The notes beneath the pieces are model-generated. The model ran no database searches. It worked only from the letters and a program-made list of their open reading frames with translations, and was not told where the DNA came from. The position numbers and the translations under genes were made by a program. Below are positions 17,827-27,088 of a DNA stretch of 44,495 nt, one piece after another. How positions within the stretch are numbered: the stretch's first letter is position 1; each line of letters opens with the position of its first letter. Source of the DNA: Campylobacterales bacterium (GTDB taxonomy: Bacteria > Campylobacterota > Campylobacteria > Campylobacterales > QNZT01); the NCBI GenBank assembly GCA_027066435.1, contig JAMONX010000045.1, forward strand, positions 1 through 44,495, in the 5' to 3' direction.

Positions 17827-19092
17827 ATGATTTCAAGCCAAAGAGGTTGGTTTTATGGATATTTAATTATATTCATTTTTTTATCGCTATCTTCAATAGC
17901 AATCAATGCCGGTATAAAAATGAGGTTAAATCAAATTTTAATTTTACTTCTTTTTGCTGCTGTATTTATTGATGATGTTATTAAAAAAAAGATAGATATA
18001 AAATCTTTGGCAATTTTATACTTAGGGGGCATTATAATGTCTCTAATAAGTTTAAACTCAATATACGATAAAATTGGCGAAATTAAATTTATAATAAAAT
18101 ATATTTTAATATTTCCAGCAGCTTTTTACCTGGGTGCAAAAGCATTTGAAAAATTAAGTATTAAAAACTTAATACAAATTATTGAGATAACTGCATTTAT
18201 TTATGTTTTTATAGCATTTATATTTTATTTTTACCCTTTACCCATATTTACTCTTCTTGCTACAACAGCTACTGATGAAGGAGCCTTATCAACATATAGG
18301 GGGACTTTTAGTGAAACAGGTTGGTTTGCAGTAGTGGTTGGAGCTTTTTTATTGGCTTCTATTTCATTAAGATACGATTTTAAAATATGGCCTAAACAAA
18401 AAATTTGGCTAAATTTATTTTATATATATTTACTTTATTCAATGGCTATGTCTAAAAATAAGACTGTATGGATAGCTTTTGTTGTGATTGGATTGTGTTT
18501 TATTTTGTATAAAATATTTGCCAACTTAATATTATCAAACTATTATCAGCCAAAACATATACAAGATAATAATCCAACATTGAAGTTTTTTTCAAATATA
18601 GAAGTTGGTAAGATTGTTTTTATGCTTGTGATATTTACAATTATATTTTTCACAATTAATGAGTTTTTAGAAAAACCGATTGTATCTTGGGATATGATTG
18701 AGCTTAAAATTGAACAAGAGAGAGGTAAAGCTTTTGTTGTGATTATGGAGTTACTGCGACAGACTAATTGGATTGGAGGATACGGATTTGGTTTTGTAGA
18801 GTCATACTTTAGACATTATTCTGGAGAAATTTTAGGTTTGGGTGAGGGTGTGGGGATGCTTTTTAACTCATATCTTGATAGTTGGGTTAGTGCTTCAATC
18901 TTTGGTTTGATGTTTCACTTAACTCTTCTTTATATCTCTTTTGGATTAAGACAATATTTTACTATGGTTATTCCTATCTACTTTTTTGTCTTTGCAAACT
19001 TTAATCCTGCTACTGGAAGTGAGTATTATTATCTATTTTTAGGATTATCTTATGGAGCTATTTTTTACCACAAAAACTCTATCAATAAATAA
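17827..19092 (+). CDS. O-antigen polymerase/ligase-like membrane protein (Wzy)
   Basis: This 421-residue protein has about 10-12 hydrophobic segments and a periplasmic loop of ~90 residues after TYRGTFSETGWFAV. The second part contains WIGGYGFGFVESYFRHYSGE and FNSYLDSWVSASIFGL, resembling the GxGxG and H-containing loop of Wzy/WaaL-family proteins. As the only such protein in the operon it is the candidate repeat-unit polymerase. These proteins are poorly conserved, so the call depends on topology and position. Its last 48 bp overlap the convergent DUF4838 gene. Confidence 0.75.
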   Translation: MISSQRGWFYGYLIIFIFLSLSSIAINAGIKMRLNQILILLLFAAVFIDDVIKKKIDIKSLAILYLGGIIMSLISLNSIYDKIGEIKFIIKYILIFPAAFYLGAKAFEKLSIKNLIQIIEITAFIYVFIAFIFYFYPLPIFTLLATTATDEGALSTYRGTFSETGWFAVVVGAFLLASISLRYDFKIWPKQKIWLNLFYIYLLYSMAMSKNKTVWIAFVVIGLCFILYKIFANLILSNYYQPKHIQDNNPTLKFFSNIEVGKIVFMLVIFTIIFFTINEFLEKPIVSWDMIELKIEQERGKAFVVIMELLRQTNWIGGYGFGFVESYFRHYSGEILGLGEGVGMLFNSYLDSWVSASIFGLMFHLTLLYISFGLRQYFTMVIPIYFFVFANFNPATGSEYYYLFLGLSYGAIFYHKNSINK

Positions 19093-21183
19093 CTCTTTTA
19101 CAAAGTTATTATCAGGAGGTCTTATCCATAGAAAATAGTTTTTATCTTTTTTAATTTTAATATTTGCTAATTTTATAGTGTGATATTTTTCATCATTTAA
19201 ACTAAAAATAAATTCACCACCTTTAGTTTGTGTCCCTTTTATGCCATAGAAAAAGGCAAATCTTGTTTTATCACTCAATGATATATTGTTATTTAGTTTA
19301 ATCTTTGCATCTACAAATATTTCCCACTCACCAACACCAAGAGAGTCTAATGGCAGTTGAAATGCCCACTCATCACGATCTCCTGCTATCTTTGCTGAAA
19401 TCTCATCACTCGCTCCTTTATCTCTTACAATTTTTGTACAACAAAGCTTTAGTGCATACTCTTGAAACTCTAGCCACTCCCTGTTTTTAGCTTCATTTGG
19501 TACTAGAGCTTGTCTCTTTGGTAAACTTATAAAATTTATTAAATCACCTATTTTTTTACCCTCTGCATAAGATGTTACTCTTCTATCTTTTGCAAACTGT
19601 TTAAATCTGTCTAAACTCTTTTCTCTACTAGATGCATAAACTCCACGAACCAACTTTACATAATCAATCCCTGAAATTACAGATAAAACATGTTTTGTAT
19701 ATATAGGGTTATCATCAACATTTAACAGAGCTGTTTCTAATAGTTTTTCAGCTTCAGATAGAAATTTATCATTTAGATAATCTGAATTTATTGATGTTTT
19801 AACCAACAATCTATCATCTGTTTTTTCTAATGAATTATGAAGTAGTTCGATATATTCTAAAACATCTTGGGATGCATCCCCATAATAATATTGTGCAAAC
19901 TCTTCTATGAGTCTATTAATATCTTGATTTGGATTCCAAAGAAGTTTTGAAAATACCCAAATTCTTAGATTTGAAAACTCCCCTCCATAAGTGCCATAAC
20001 TTCCTTGTAAAAATATACCTTTTACATTAGCAACAGATGAAAAAACTTTTATACTTTTATCTGTTGCAAACAAGTCAGGGTAGGGCTGAAAATATCCATC
20101 AAAGTTTATTATATAGTGCCAAATACTGATATTGTCTATATATTTTGTCCAACCTAAGAGATCTCTATAAATTTCAATATTTTCTCTGTCTTTAATTGAT
20201 TTTGCAAAGTTTGCTTCAATATCTGCAAAAGATAGTATCATATTTGTAGGAAATTTGATAAAGTTTTTAGGCGAGTGTCTACTCCATTGGTATGCTGATA
20301 AACGAAAAGTAATTTCTGGAAATTTTTTAGCTAAATTTTTAGCTAAATATACTCCATAAAGCATGTATGGAGCAGCTGGTGAGTTATATTTTTCTATAAT
20401 CTCCATACTCTTTTTTGATTTACAGTAGCTATTTATATCTCTACGAGCTAAAGAAATCATAGTTACTTTATCAAGTTTTGATTCATTAATTTTATGTTCT
20501 AGAGCTTTTAATGCCAATTTTTTTACCTTGTTGGAAGTAAAGTCAACTTGTCCACCGCATCTATAATCATCTTTTGGCAAAAGGCTATCTGCTGTAAAAG
20601 TATTATAAATATTTATACTATTTCCATATTTATTTGGGATAGGTTTTTTAGTTCTATGCCCAAGCCTCCCATTTAATCGATTTTTTACACTATAAGGTAT
20701 ATCATCACTCTCACCTATAAAAATCTCTCTATACTCAAATCTTGGTTCATCTACGATATAAAAGTCACTAAATGAAATCTTCTCTTTTTTAGGAATCACC
20801 TCAAAATCAGGTGAAAGAAATTTGCAACCTTGCATCTGAAGTATCTCATAAACACCATAGTTAATGGCTCTATCATTTGAACCTGCAATTGTTAAAACAC
20901 CATCTCTATTTTGAAGTATAAAACCATCTTGTTTGATATTTTCTTGTTCAAATAGGTCATTTACTTTTCCTATAACTATGATATTTTTATGAATGTTTGT
21001 ATCATTTATTATTTGAATTTCAATATTTGATATTTTTTCTATATATCTTTTTAATTCACTCGCTGCATTTTTGGTAGCTACATTTTTATCGTTTAAAACT
21101 ATTTTTGTATCTAGGTTTATAGAAAAGCTATTTTGTGCTTGAGTAGCTGTTAAAAAGGTTAAGATAATTAAAATATATTTCAT
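19045..21183 (-). CDS. secreted DUF4838 glycosidase-like protein
   Basis: This 712-residue exported protein has a cleavable-looking signal (ILIILTFLTATQAQ). Residues ~20-120 match the alpha-glucuronidase N-terminal-like fold (KNAASELKRYIEKIS, AINYGVYEILQMQGCKFL). Residues ~145-440 form the DUF4838 region, related to the GH67-like TIM barrel. The last ~130 residues look like a beta-sandwich carbohydrate-binding module ending in FIDRVFVVKNSS. The expected role is periplasmic or extracellular hydrolysis or binding of an acidic polysaccharide, possibly the one made by the facing operon. Catalytic residues cannot be named with certainty. It is transcribed convergently with the Wzy-like gene and overlaps its end by 48 bp. 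Confidence 0.8.
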   Translation of the reverse strand: MKYILIILTFLTATQAQNSFSINLDTKIVLNDKNVATKNAASELKRYIEKISNIEIQIINDTNIHKNIIVIGKVNDLFEQENIKQDGFILQNRDGVLTIAGSNDRAINYGVYEILQMQGCKFLSPDFEVIPKKEKISFSDFYIVDEPRFEYREIFIGESDDIPYSVKNRLNGRLGHRTKKPIPNKYGNSINIYNTFTADSLLPKDDYRCGGQVDFTSNKVKKLALKALEHKINESKLDKVTMISLARRDINSYCKSKKSMEIIEKYNSPAAPYMLYGVYLAKNLAKKFPEITFRLSAYQWSRHSPKNFIKFPTNMILSFADIEANFAKSIKDRENIEIYRDLLGWTKYIDNISIWHYIINFDGYFQPYPDLFATDKSIKVFSSVANVKGIFLQGSYGTYGGEFSNLRIWVFSKLLWNPNQDINRLIEEFAQYYYGDASQDVLEYIELLHNSLEKTDDRLLVKTSINSDYLNDKFLSEAEKLLETALLNVDDNPIYTKHVLSVISGIDYVKLVRGVYASSREKSLDRFKQFAKDRRVTSYAEGKKIGDLINFISLPKRQALVPNEAKNREWLEFQEYALKLCCTKIVRDKGASDEISAKIAGDRDEWAFQLPLDSLGVGEWEIFVDAKIKLNNNISLSDKTRFAFFYGIKGTQTKGGEFIFSLNDEKYHTIKLANIKIKKDKNYFLWIRPPDNNFVKELFIDRVFVVKNSSIR

Positions 21184-21288
21184 TCTAGTATTATATTTAT
21201 AATTAGCTTTTTATTCCTCCATTTATGTATTTAAATATAGTTTTAGTCCCTGCCACTCAACTTAACTTATGTTGCTTCCTAAGACAAT

Positions 21289-21299
21289 ACTTGACAAGT
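21289..21299. promoter_or_regulatory. palindrome over the grpE promoter -35
   Basis: ACTTG-A-CAAGT is an 11-bp perfect palindrome covering the -35 hexamer. It could be a repressor site, although it does not match the CIRCE or HAIR heat-shock operators. Confidence 0.3.
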
Positions 21300-21319
21300 G
21301 AAGACTAAAGTTGTATAAT
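21291..21319 (+). promoter_or_regulatory. perfect-consensus sigma70 promoter of grpE-dnaK
   Basis: TTGACA at 21291-21296 and TATAAT at 21314-21319 are separated by exactly 17 bp, the ideal sigma70 arrangement. The grpE start lies about 50 bp downstream. No other gene lies between. Confidence 0.85.
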
Positions 21320-21371
21320 AACGGCAATTATTTATATTTATTGAGATATGGATGATTGTAAGGAGAATAAA

Positions 21372-21908
21372 TTGAGCGATAAAGAAGATAAAAAAATTGA
21401 GAAAGAGGTTCCATCACAAGATGTTGATGAGAGTCCTGAAGTTGAAGATGATGTTCCAAATCCCTTAGAAGAGCTTGAGCTAAAAGTTTCTGAGCTTGAA
21501 GATTTGCGACTTAGAGATTTGGCTGAGTTTGAAAATATTAAAAAACGGCTAGAAAAAGAGAAGATGCAGTCTATTGCTTATTCGCAAGAGGCGTTTGCAA
21601 GAGATTTATTGTCTGTTATTGATTCGTTGGACAATGCTAATTTAGCTCTTGAAAATGAGAGTGAAGATAATCTTGAAAAGATTAAAGAAGGAATTGATCT
21701 AACAATTGATCAGTTTAAGAAGATTTTTGAAAAACATGGGGTAGAGCTTGTAGATATAGAGAGTGGATTTGATCCAAATTTCCATGAAGCGGTTATGAAA
21801 GTTGATAGTCAAGAACACACAGAAGGTGCAATTGTACAGGTTTTTCAAAAAGGTTATAAAATAAAAGATAGAGTGCTTAGACCAGCAATGGTTTCAATCG
21901 CTAAATAA
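21372..21908 (+). CDS. grpE: nucleotide exchange factor GrpE
   Basis: GrpE releases ADP from DnaK and so resets the chaperone cycle. The protein has an acidic, disordered N-terminus, a long coiled-coil helix with LRDLAEFENIKKRLEKEK, then the four-helix and beta-wing part with LLSVIDSLDNAN, VELVDIESGFDPNFHEAVM and GYKIKDRVLRPAMVSIAK. The TTG at 21372 (178 residues) is chosen over the in-frame ATG at 21348 because AAGGAG ends 6 nt before the TTG and the ATG has no ribosome binding site. dnaK follows after 14 bp. hrcA, often placed before grpE in relatives, is not in this window's upstream region. Confidence 0.96.
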   Translation: MSDKEDKKIEKEVPSQDVDESPEVEDDVPNPLEELELKVSELEDLRLRDLAEFENIKKRLEKEKMQSIAYSQEAFARDLLSVIDSLDNANLALENESEDNLEKIKEGIDLTIDQFKKIFEKHGVELVDIESGFDPNFHEAVMKVDSQEHTEGAIVQVFQKGYKIKDRVLRPAMVSIAK

Positions 21909-21922
21909 AAAAGGAGTAGAAA

Positions 21923-23809
21923 ATGTCAAAAGTAATAGGAATAGATTTAGGTACAACAAACTCTTGTGTATCAGTATATGAGAGAGGTGAAAGTAAGATA
22001 GTTACAAATAAAGAGGGTAAAAATACAACTCCTTCTATTGTAGCGTTTACAGATAAGGGTGAAATTCTCATAGGGGATCCTGCAAAAAGACAAGCGGTAA
22101 CAAATCCAGAAAAGACTATTTATTCGATAAAAAGAATTATGGGTTTGATGTGTAGTGAAGATGCAGCAGGTGAGGCTAAAAAGAGACTACCTTATCATGT
22201 GGTAGATAGAAATGGTGCATGTGCTATTGAAGTCGATGGAAAAACTTATACTCCACAAGAGATAAGTGCAAAGATTTTAATGAAGTTAAAAGAGGATGCA
22301 GAAGCATTTCTGGGTGAAAGTGTAACGGATGTGGTTATCACAGTTCCTGCATATTTTAATGATTCTCAAAGAAAAGCAACACAAGAAGCTGGGACAATTG
22401 CAGGATTAAATGTGCTTAGAATTATAAATGAGCCAACTTCTGCAGCACTTGCATATGGGCTTGATAAAAAAGAGGCCGAGCAAATTGTAGTTTATGATCT
22501 TGGTGGTGGTACATTTGATGTTACTGTTTTGGAAACTGGTGACAATGTTGTTGAAGTTTTAGCGACTGGTGGTAATGCATTTTTAGGTGGAGATGATTTT
22601 GATAATAGATTGATTGATTGGTTAGTGAGTGAGTTTAAAAGTGATAGCGGTATCGACCTAAAAGGTGATGTTATGGCACTTCAAAGACTTAAAGAAGCTG
22701 CTGAAAATGCTAAAAAAGAGCTTTCAGCTGCAACTGAGACAGAGATAAATTTACCATTTATCACAGCTGATGCATCTGGACCTAAACACCTTGTAAAAAA
22801 ACTTACTCGTGCAAAGTTTGAGTCACTTATAGAGGATTTGGTTACAGATACAATTGATAAAATAGATTCAGTTATAAAAGATTCTGGAGTTGCAGTAGGT
22901 GATATAAAAGAGATTGTTATGGTTGGTGGTTCTACTAGAGTTCCATTGGTTCAAGAGAAGGTAAAAGCATTCTTTGGCAAAGATCTTAACAAGTCAGTAA
23001 ACCCTGATGAAGTTGTTGCTATTGGTGCGGCTATTCAAGGTGCAGTTATAAAAGGTGATGTAAAAGATGTACTTTTACTAGATGTAACACCTCTTTCACT
23101 TGGAATTGAAACTCTTGGTGGAGTGCTTACAAAAGTGATTGACAAAGGTACAACAATTCCTGTAAAAAAACAACAAACATTCTCAACAGCAGAAGATAAT
23201 CAACCAGCAGTTACTATCCATGTAGTACAAGGTGAGAGAGAGTTTGCAAAAGATAATAAATCTTTAGGGCAATTTAACCTAGAGGGAATTCCACCAAGTC
23301 CTAGAGGTGTTCCACAAATCGAAGTTACATTTGATATAGATGCAAATGGTGTTTTAACAGTATCTGCACAAGATAAAGCGAGTGGAAAACAACAAGAGAT
23401 TAAAGTTACAGGTTCTTCAGGATTAAGTGAAGAGGAGATTGAAAAAATGGTTCAAGATGCAGAAGCAAACAAAGAGGCGGATGCAAAAAGAAAAGAGGGT
23501 GTAGAGTCAAGGAATCAAGCAGATGCATTAGTTCATCAAACAGAAAAATCTCTAAGTGAGATGGGTGAAAAAATAGATGCAGAAGATAAAGCAAAAATCG
23601 AAACTGCAGTAAATGAGCTAAAAGAGGCTTTAAAAGATGAAAACTCTACAAAAGAGAAAATCGATGAAAAAGTAAAAGCATTGACAGAGGTTAGCCATAA
23701 ACTTGCAGAAGCAATGTACTCAAAAGATGATGCAACTGGAGCTGAGGGAAGTGATACCAAGAAGAAGAAAAAAGATGATGATGATATCATCGACGCTGAA
23801 GTAGAGTAA
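21923..23809 (+). CDS. dnaK: chaperone protein DnaK (Hsp70)
   Basis: This is a 628-residue Hsp70. The nucleotide-binding domain (about 1-380) has [48 protein letters not shown] and the interdomain linker [14 protein letters not shown]. The substrate-binding beta domain and helical lid follow, and the tail ends in the usual acidic motif DDIIDAEVE. The length and all signatures are normal. It is preceded by AAAGGAG and by grpE, with which it shares the promoter at 21291-21319. A hairpin follows the stop. The cytoplasmic folding and stress role is established for the family. Confidence 0.99.
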   Translation: MSKVIGIDLGTTNSCVSVYERGESKIVTNKEGKNTTPSIVAFTDKGEILIGDPAKRQAVTNPEKTIYSIKRIMGLMCSEDAAGEAKKRLPYHVVDRNGACAIEVDGKTYTPQEISAKILMKLKEDAEAFLGESVTDVVITVPAYFNDSQRKATQEAGTIAGLNVLRIINEPTSAALAYGLDKKEAEQIVVYDLGGGTFDVTVLETGDNVVEVLATGGNAFLGGDDFDNRLIDWLVSEFKSDSGIDLKGDVMALQRLKEAAENAKKELSAATETEINLPFITADASGPKHLVKKLTRAKFESLIEDLVTDTIDKIDSVIKDSGVAVGDIKEIVMVGGSTRVPLVQEKVKAFFGKDLNKSVNPDEVVAIGAAIQGAVIKGDVKDVLLLDVTPLSLGIETLGGVLTKVIDKGTTIPVKKQQTFSTAEDNQPAVTIHVVQGEREFAKDNKSLGQFNLEGIPPSPRGVPQIEVTFDIDANGVLTVSAQDKASGKQQEIKVTGSSGLSEEEIEKMVQDAEANKEADAKRKEGVESRNQADALVHQTEKSLSEMGEKIDAEDKAKIETAVNELKEALKDENSTKEKIDEKVKALTEVSHKLAEAMYSKDDATGAEGSDTKKKKKDDDDIIDAEVE

Positions 23810-23822
23810 GCAAAAAACTACA

Positions 23823-23851
23823 ATATGAACGAAGTGTCACTTCGTTCATAT
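23823..23851 (+). terminator. hairpin after dnaK
   Basis: A perfect 14-bp inverted repeat (ATATGAACGAAGTG / CACTTCGTTCATAT) is centred on a single T, which leaves a realistic loop of 3-5 nt. The downstream tract is only moderately T-rich, so termination may be partial or bidirectional. Confidence 0.7.
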
Positions 23852-23927
23852 ATTTACAACTATTTTTAACTTTTCCTGTCTTTTAGAAATATATTTTATA
23901 TTTTAATATTTAATTATACCCCTTCTA

Positions 23928-23936
23928 TGTTATAAT
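23928..23936 (+). promoter_or_regulatory. extended -10 promoter of the outer-membrane protein gene
   Basis: TGTTATAAT is an exact TGN-TATAAT extended -10. It lies 30 nt before the ATG at 23967, with AAGGA as ribosome binding site. The upstream DNA is T/A-rich and has no clear -35. Confidence 0.6.
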
Positions 23937-23966
23937 CGTCGCTTAAAATTATTTAAGGAATGAATT

Positions 23967-25148
23967 ATGAATATAAAATTTTCAGCACTTGCAGCAGGAT
24001 TAGTTTTTGCAGTTAGTGCAAATGCAATAGAGATGACAGATTATAAACTCACAGAGAGTTTTTATGATGAATCGTATGTAGGTATGAATTTTGATTTAAA
24101 AGATGGTAATCAAGATCAAACGAGTTATAACGGAGTTTTTACGGGAGATTATAAAGCAAAATTCAACTCCCTTCCAAGTGCTTGGGATGTAAATGTAAAT
24201 GGTAAAGCAAATATATCTCGTGGTGGAAGTGATGGAGATAGTAGTGAAGATAACTATGTAATTAATGCAAGTGGACACTATGATAAATATTTAGAGAGTT
24301 ATGAAAATGTTTTTTTATATGGATCAGCAGAGGTTGGCTTTAGAAAACTTACAGGTGAAGATAAGGCAGATGACCCATTCTTAAAAGTAGGAGTTGGAGC
24401 TGGTTATGGACGAATGTACAATGCAACACCTCTTGCAAAAGCACTGAGAATTGCAGAAGATTTAAGAGATTATGGAATTATTTCAGAGCTTAATGATGAT
24501 GCTTTACTAAAGTTAGCAAGTGTTATCGATAGAGAGTCAGAGTTTAAAAGCAAATATGGTCTTGTCGAGTATAAGAAGTATTGGTTTGAAGCGATGGAAG
24601 AATCACTTAAAAATGCTGGGGCAATGAAAGATGATACTCTTGGTGCATTTGGAATTGTAAGAATTGATGAAATTTTATTTGATGAGAGAGTAAGTCCAAG
24701 ATATCACGGATGGCTTGTTAGAGCTGGTGTTGGTCAGATATTGTCAAATTATGATGGAGAGAGTACAGACCCTACACTAGATATCATGTTTGAGTATGGA
24801 AAACCTATAGGTTATATGGCACAATTTTATAATGTTGCAAAATATAGTACAATCTTATCAGATGATATAGGTCATATCTTTACTAATAATATGTCTTATA
24901 CTTATGAAGTTTCAAATGCGATTGATTGGGAAAATAGCTGGAATTTCAGATATGACAAATCATCAGACACAACTATAGAAGATGTTTATACAAATAGGTT
25001 GGCTTCAACATTTAGATTTTATGTTGCAAATAGACTTAGTTTGAATACCACACTCTCATTAACTAGTGTAGAAGATGATATTGATAATAATGGAAATGAT
25101 GATTTAGAGACTAGAGTTAATTTTGGTATCACTTATCGTCTAAAATAG
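23967..25148 (+). CDS. outer-membrane beta-barrel-like protein, unknown function
   Basis: This 393-residue protein has a clear signal peptide (FSALAAGLVFAVSANA, cleaved near residue 20). Residues ~30-150 and ~220-393 show alternating polar/aromatic strands (GVGAGYGRMY, WENSWNFRYDK, TRVNFGITYRLK), and a C-terminal strand ends near an aromatic residue, as in beta-barrels. Residues ~150-215 are instead strongly helical (KALRIAEDLRDYGIIS, YWFEAMEESLKNAG), an unusual insert for a barrel. It is monocistronic, with its own promoter and a terminator hairpin at 25155-25180. No named family is recognised; a DUF481-like or slender porin-like protein is possible. Confidence 0.7.
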   Translation: MNIKFSALAAGLVFAVSANAIEMTDYKLTESFYDESYVGMNFDLKDGNQDQTSYNGVFTGDYKAKFNSLPSAWDVNVNGKANISRGGSDGDSSEDNYVINASGHYDKYLESYENVFLYGSAEVGFRKLTGEDKADDPFLKVGVGAGYGRMYNATPLAKALRIAEDLRDYGIISELNDDALLKLASVIDRESEFKSKYGLVEYKKYWFEAMEESLKNAGAMKDDTLGAFGIVRIDEILFDERVSPRYHGWLVRAGVGQILSNYDGESTDPTLDIMFEYGKPIGYMAQFYNVAKYSTILSDDIGHIFTNNMSYTYEVSNAIDWENSWNFRYDKSSDTTIEDVYTNRLASTFRFYVANRLSLNTTLSLTSVEDDIDNNGNDDLETRVNFGITYRLK

Positions 25149-25154
25149 TTAGAT

Positions 25155-25180
25155 TAATACAGGGCTTAAGCCTTGTATTA
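25155..25180 (+). terminator. terminator after the outer-membrane protein gene
   Basis: A 12-bp stem (AATACAGGGCTT / AAGCCTTGTATT) with a single G-T wobble, flanked by T and A, is followed by T-rich DNA including a run of six T at about 25194-25199. Confidence 0.7.
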
Positions 25181-25273
25181 AATTTATTGCTTATTTTTTA
25201 TCCACTTTCTTGGTTAAATATTTCAAACTTTTTTGTAAAATAACTCTATGATGTAAATAGAGGATGTGTATAT

Positions 25274-27088
25274 ATGCTAGAAAAACTCAAAGAGATAAGT
25301 AAACAAAGAAATTTAAAACTCAATAAAATAGAAAAATTAAAACCAAATAGAACTGTTGATGAAGCTATGGAAGTACTCAAAAAGTATGCAGTATCTGGTT
25401 ATGATTCAATTGATAAAGATGATGCAACACTCTTTTTTAAATATTTTGGTATTTTTGACAAAGTGAAGCCAAATGGTAAAAATAGCTTTATGCTTCGTAT
25501 ACGAATTCCCGGTGGTCAATTAACTCCAACTCAAGCTAAAAAGATAGGAAATATAGCCAAAACTTATGGTGGAGATTATATAGATATCACAACTAGGATG
25601 CAAATTCAGCTTCGATTTCTTCTTATTGAAGATTTACCAACTATTTTAGAAGAGCTTGATAGTGTAGGGATTACAACTTACCAAACAGGTATTGATAATC
25701 TTAGAAATATCGTCACAGACCCCTTGGATGGATTAAGTTATGACAATGTTATAGAGAGTATGCCTCTTATTGAACAGTTGCAAGAGATATTTTTAAAAAA
25801 GAGTGAGTGGATAGGTACACTCCCTAGAAAATTTAATACTTCTATAACTGGAAGCTATGCAAATAGATGTAATGTTTTTGCTCACGATTGTTGTTTTGTT
25901 TTGGCACAAAAAGATGGTATTTTTGGATTTAATCTCTATCTTGGTGGAAGAGTTGGGATATTAGCTAAAGATGCTAATGTTTTTTTAGAAGAGGGTGAAG
26001 TTGTAGAGTTTTTTACAGCACTTATAGAGATTTTTAAAGAGTATGGTTTTAGAGACAATAGAAATAAAAATCGCTTACATTTTTTTATCGAAGAAGTAGG
26101 CATGGAGAATTTAGTAACTCTTTTAAAATATAGATGTGATAAGGAGTTTAAATCAGCTGGGCAACAAATGGTAGAGTTGGAGCATTTTGATGCCAAATAT
26201 GGAAAAATAAAACAAAAAGATGGTCTATTTGCACTTCATGTAGTAGTTCCTGCTGGTATTTTTACAGGTAAAGCTTTGATTGAGGCTAGTGAAATTGCAG
26301 ATAAAGAAGATGGATCGATAAGGCTTAGTGTTGATCAAAATCTCTACATTGTAGGAGTAAAAGAGTCAAATATAGAAAAAATTCTCTCCCATAAGCTCTT
26401 CTCATCTTATAAAAATATAAATACCCCTTTTTATAATGATATGATTTCATGTTCTGGAAGTGATACTTGCTCATTTGGTGTAATTCGTGGAAAAATGGAT
26501 GCTTTAAAGATGTCAAAGTATCTAAGCCAAATGGTAGAGTTAGATGATGGAAAAGTTCGTATATACTGGTCAGCATGTGTAAAGGGGTGTGGAATTCACG
26601 ATTTAGGAGATATTGGGCTTTTAGGATGCAAGACAAAGATAGGTGATAAAACTGTACCAGGTGTTGATATCTCACTTGGAGGAAAACTTATAAATGAGAG
26701 CTTGGAAGCTAAACTTCTTTTAAAGTCAATACCAATAGTATATGCTAGATACTATATAGAAGAGTTGATTTTAGAGTATAAACGACTTAAAAAATCAAAT
26801 GAGAGTTTTGAAAAGTTTTTTGATAGAGTACTTGTAAATTACTCTTATGGTGCAATAGCTTTTATGATGAGTTTTAACTATATGATTAGCAGAAAGTTTG
26901 ACTTACCAAATAATAAAATCAAACTCGAAGAAGAGTCAAAAACATTCTCAAATGAGAGTTTAGAGATAGAGTATTTTGGTAGAGTTTTGAGAGAGAGGCT
27001 AAATCCGCAAATTGCATCTTTGGTTGATAAAATGTCATCTGATATAGGAAGTTTTTCAGAGCTTTTAGAAGATATAAATCAATTCTAA
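25274..27088 (+). CDS. siroheme nitrite/sulfite reductase, ferredoxin type
   Basis: This 604-residue cytoplasmic enzyme catalyses six-electron reduction of nitrite to ammonia or sulfite to sulfide. The first ferrodoxin-like half has GQLTPTQAKK and DYIDITTRMQIQLR. The 4Fe-4S/siroheme ligands are four cysteines: Cys393 and Cys399 (CSGSDTC) and Cys435 and Cys439 (CVKGC). Further features are NRCNVFAHDCC near residue 200 and a second ferredoxin-like half. There is no FAD/NADPH partner gene next door, so electrons probably come from ferredoxin. Nitrite and sulfite enzymes cannot be separated safely from sequence, and the context is uninformative. It is slightly longer than the usual 510-580 residues. 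AGAGG lies upstream of the ATG. Confidence 0.9.
   Translation: MLEKLKEISKQRNLKLNKIEKLKPNRTVDEAMEVLKKYAVSGYDSIDKDDATLFFKYFGIFDKVKPNGKNSFMLRIRIPGGQLTPTQAKKIGNIAKTYGGDYIDITTRMQIQLRFLLIEDLPTILEELDSVGITTYQTGIDNLRNIVTDPLDGLSYDNVIESMPLIEQLQEIFLKKSEWIGTLPRKFNTSITGSYANRCNVFAHDCCFVLAQKDGIFGFNLYLGGRVGILAKDANVFLEEGEVVEFFTALIEIFKEYGFRDNRNKNRLHFFIEEVGMENLVTLLKYRCDKEFKSAGQQMVELEHFDAKYGKIKQKDGLFALHVVVPAGIFTGKALIEASEIADKEDGSIRLSVDQNLYIVGVKESNIEKILSHKLFSSYKNINTPFYNDMISCSGSDTCSFGVIRGKMDALKMSKYLSQMVELDDGKVRIYWSACVKGCGIHDLGDIGLLGCKTKIGDKTVPGVDISLGGKLINESLEAKLLLKSIPIVYARYYIEELILEYKRLKKSNESFEKFFDRVLVNYSYGAIAFMMSFNYMISRKFDLPNNKIKLEEESKTFSNESLEIEYFGRVLRERLNPQIASLVDKMSSDIGSFSELLEDINQF

Noticed and set aside
21230-21300. 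CIRCE or HAIR heat-shock operator before grpE
   Set aside because: Neither the CIRCE inverted repeat nor the HAIR repeat is found; only a shorter unrelated palindrome is present.
21348-21371. ATG start for grpE at 21348
   Set aside because: AAGGAG at 21360-21365 fits the TTG at 21372, and the extra eight residues are not typical of GrpE.
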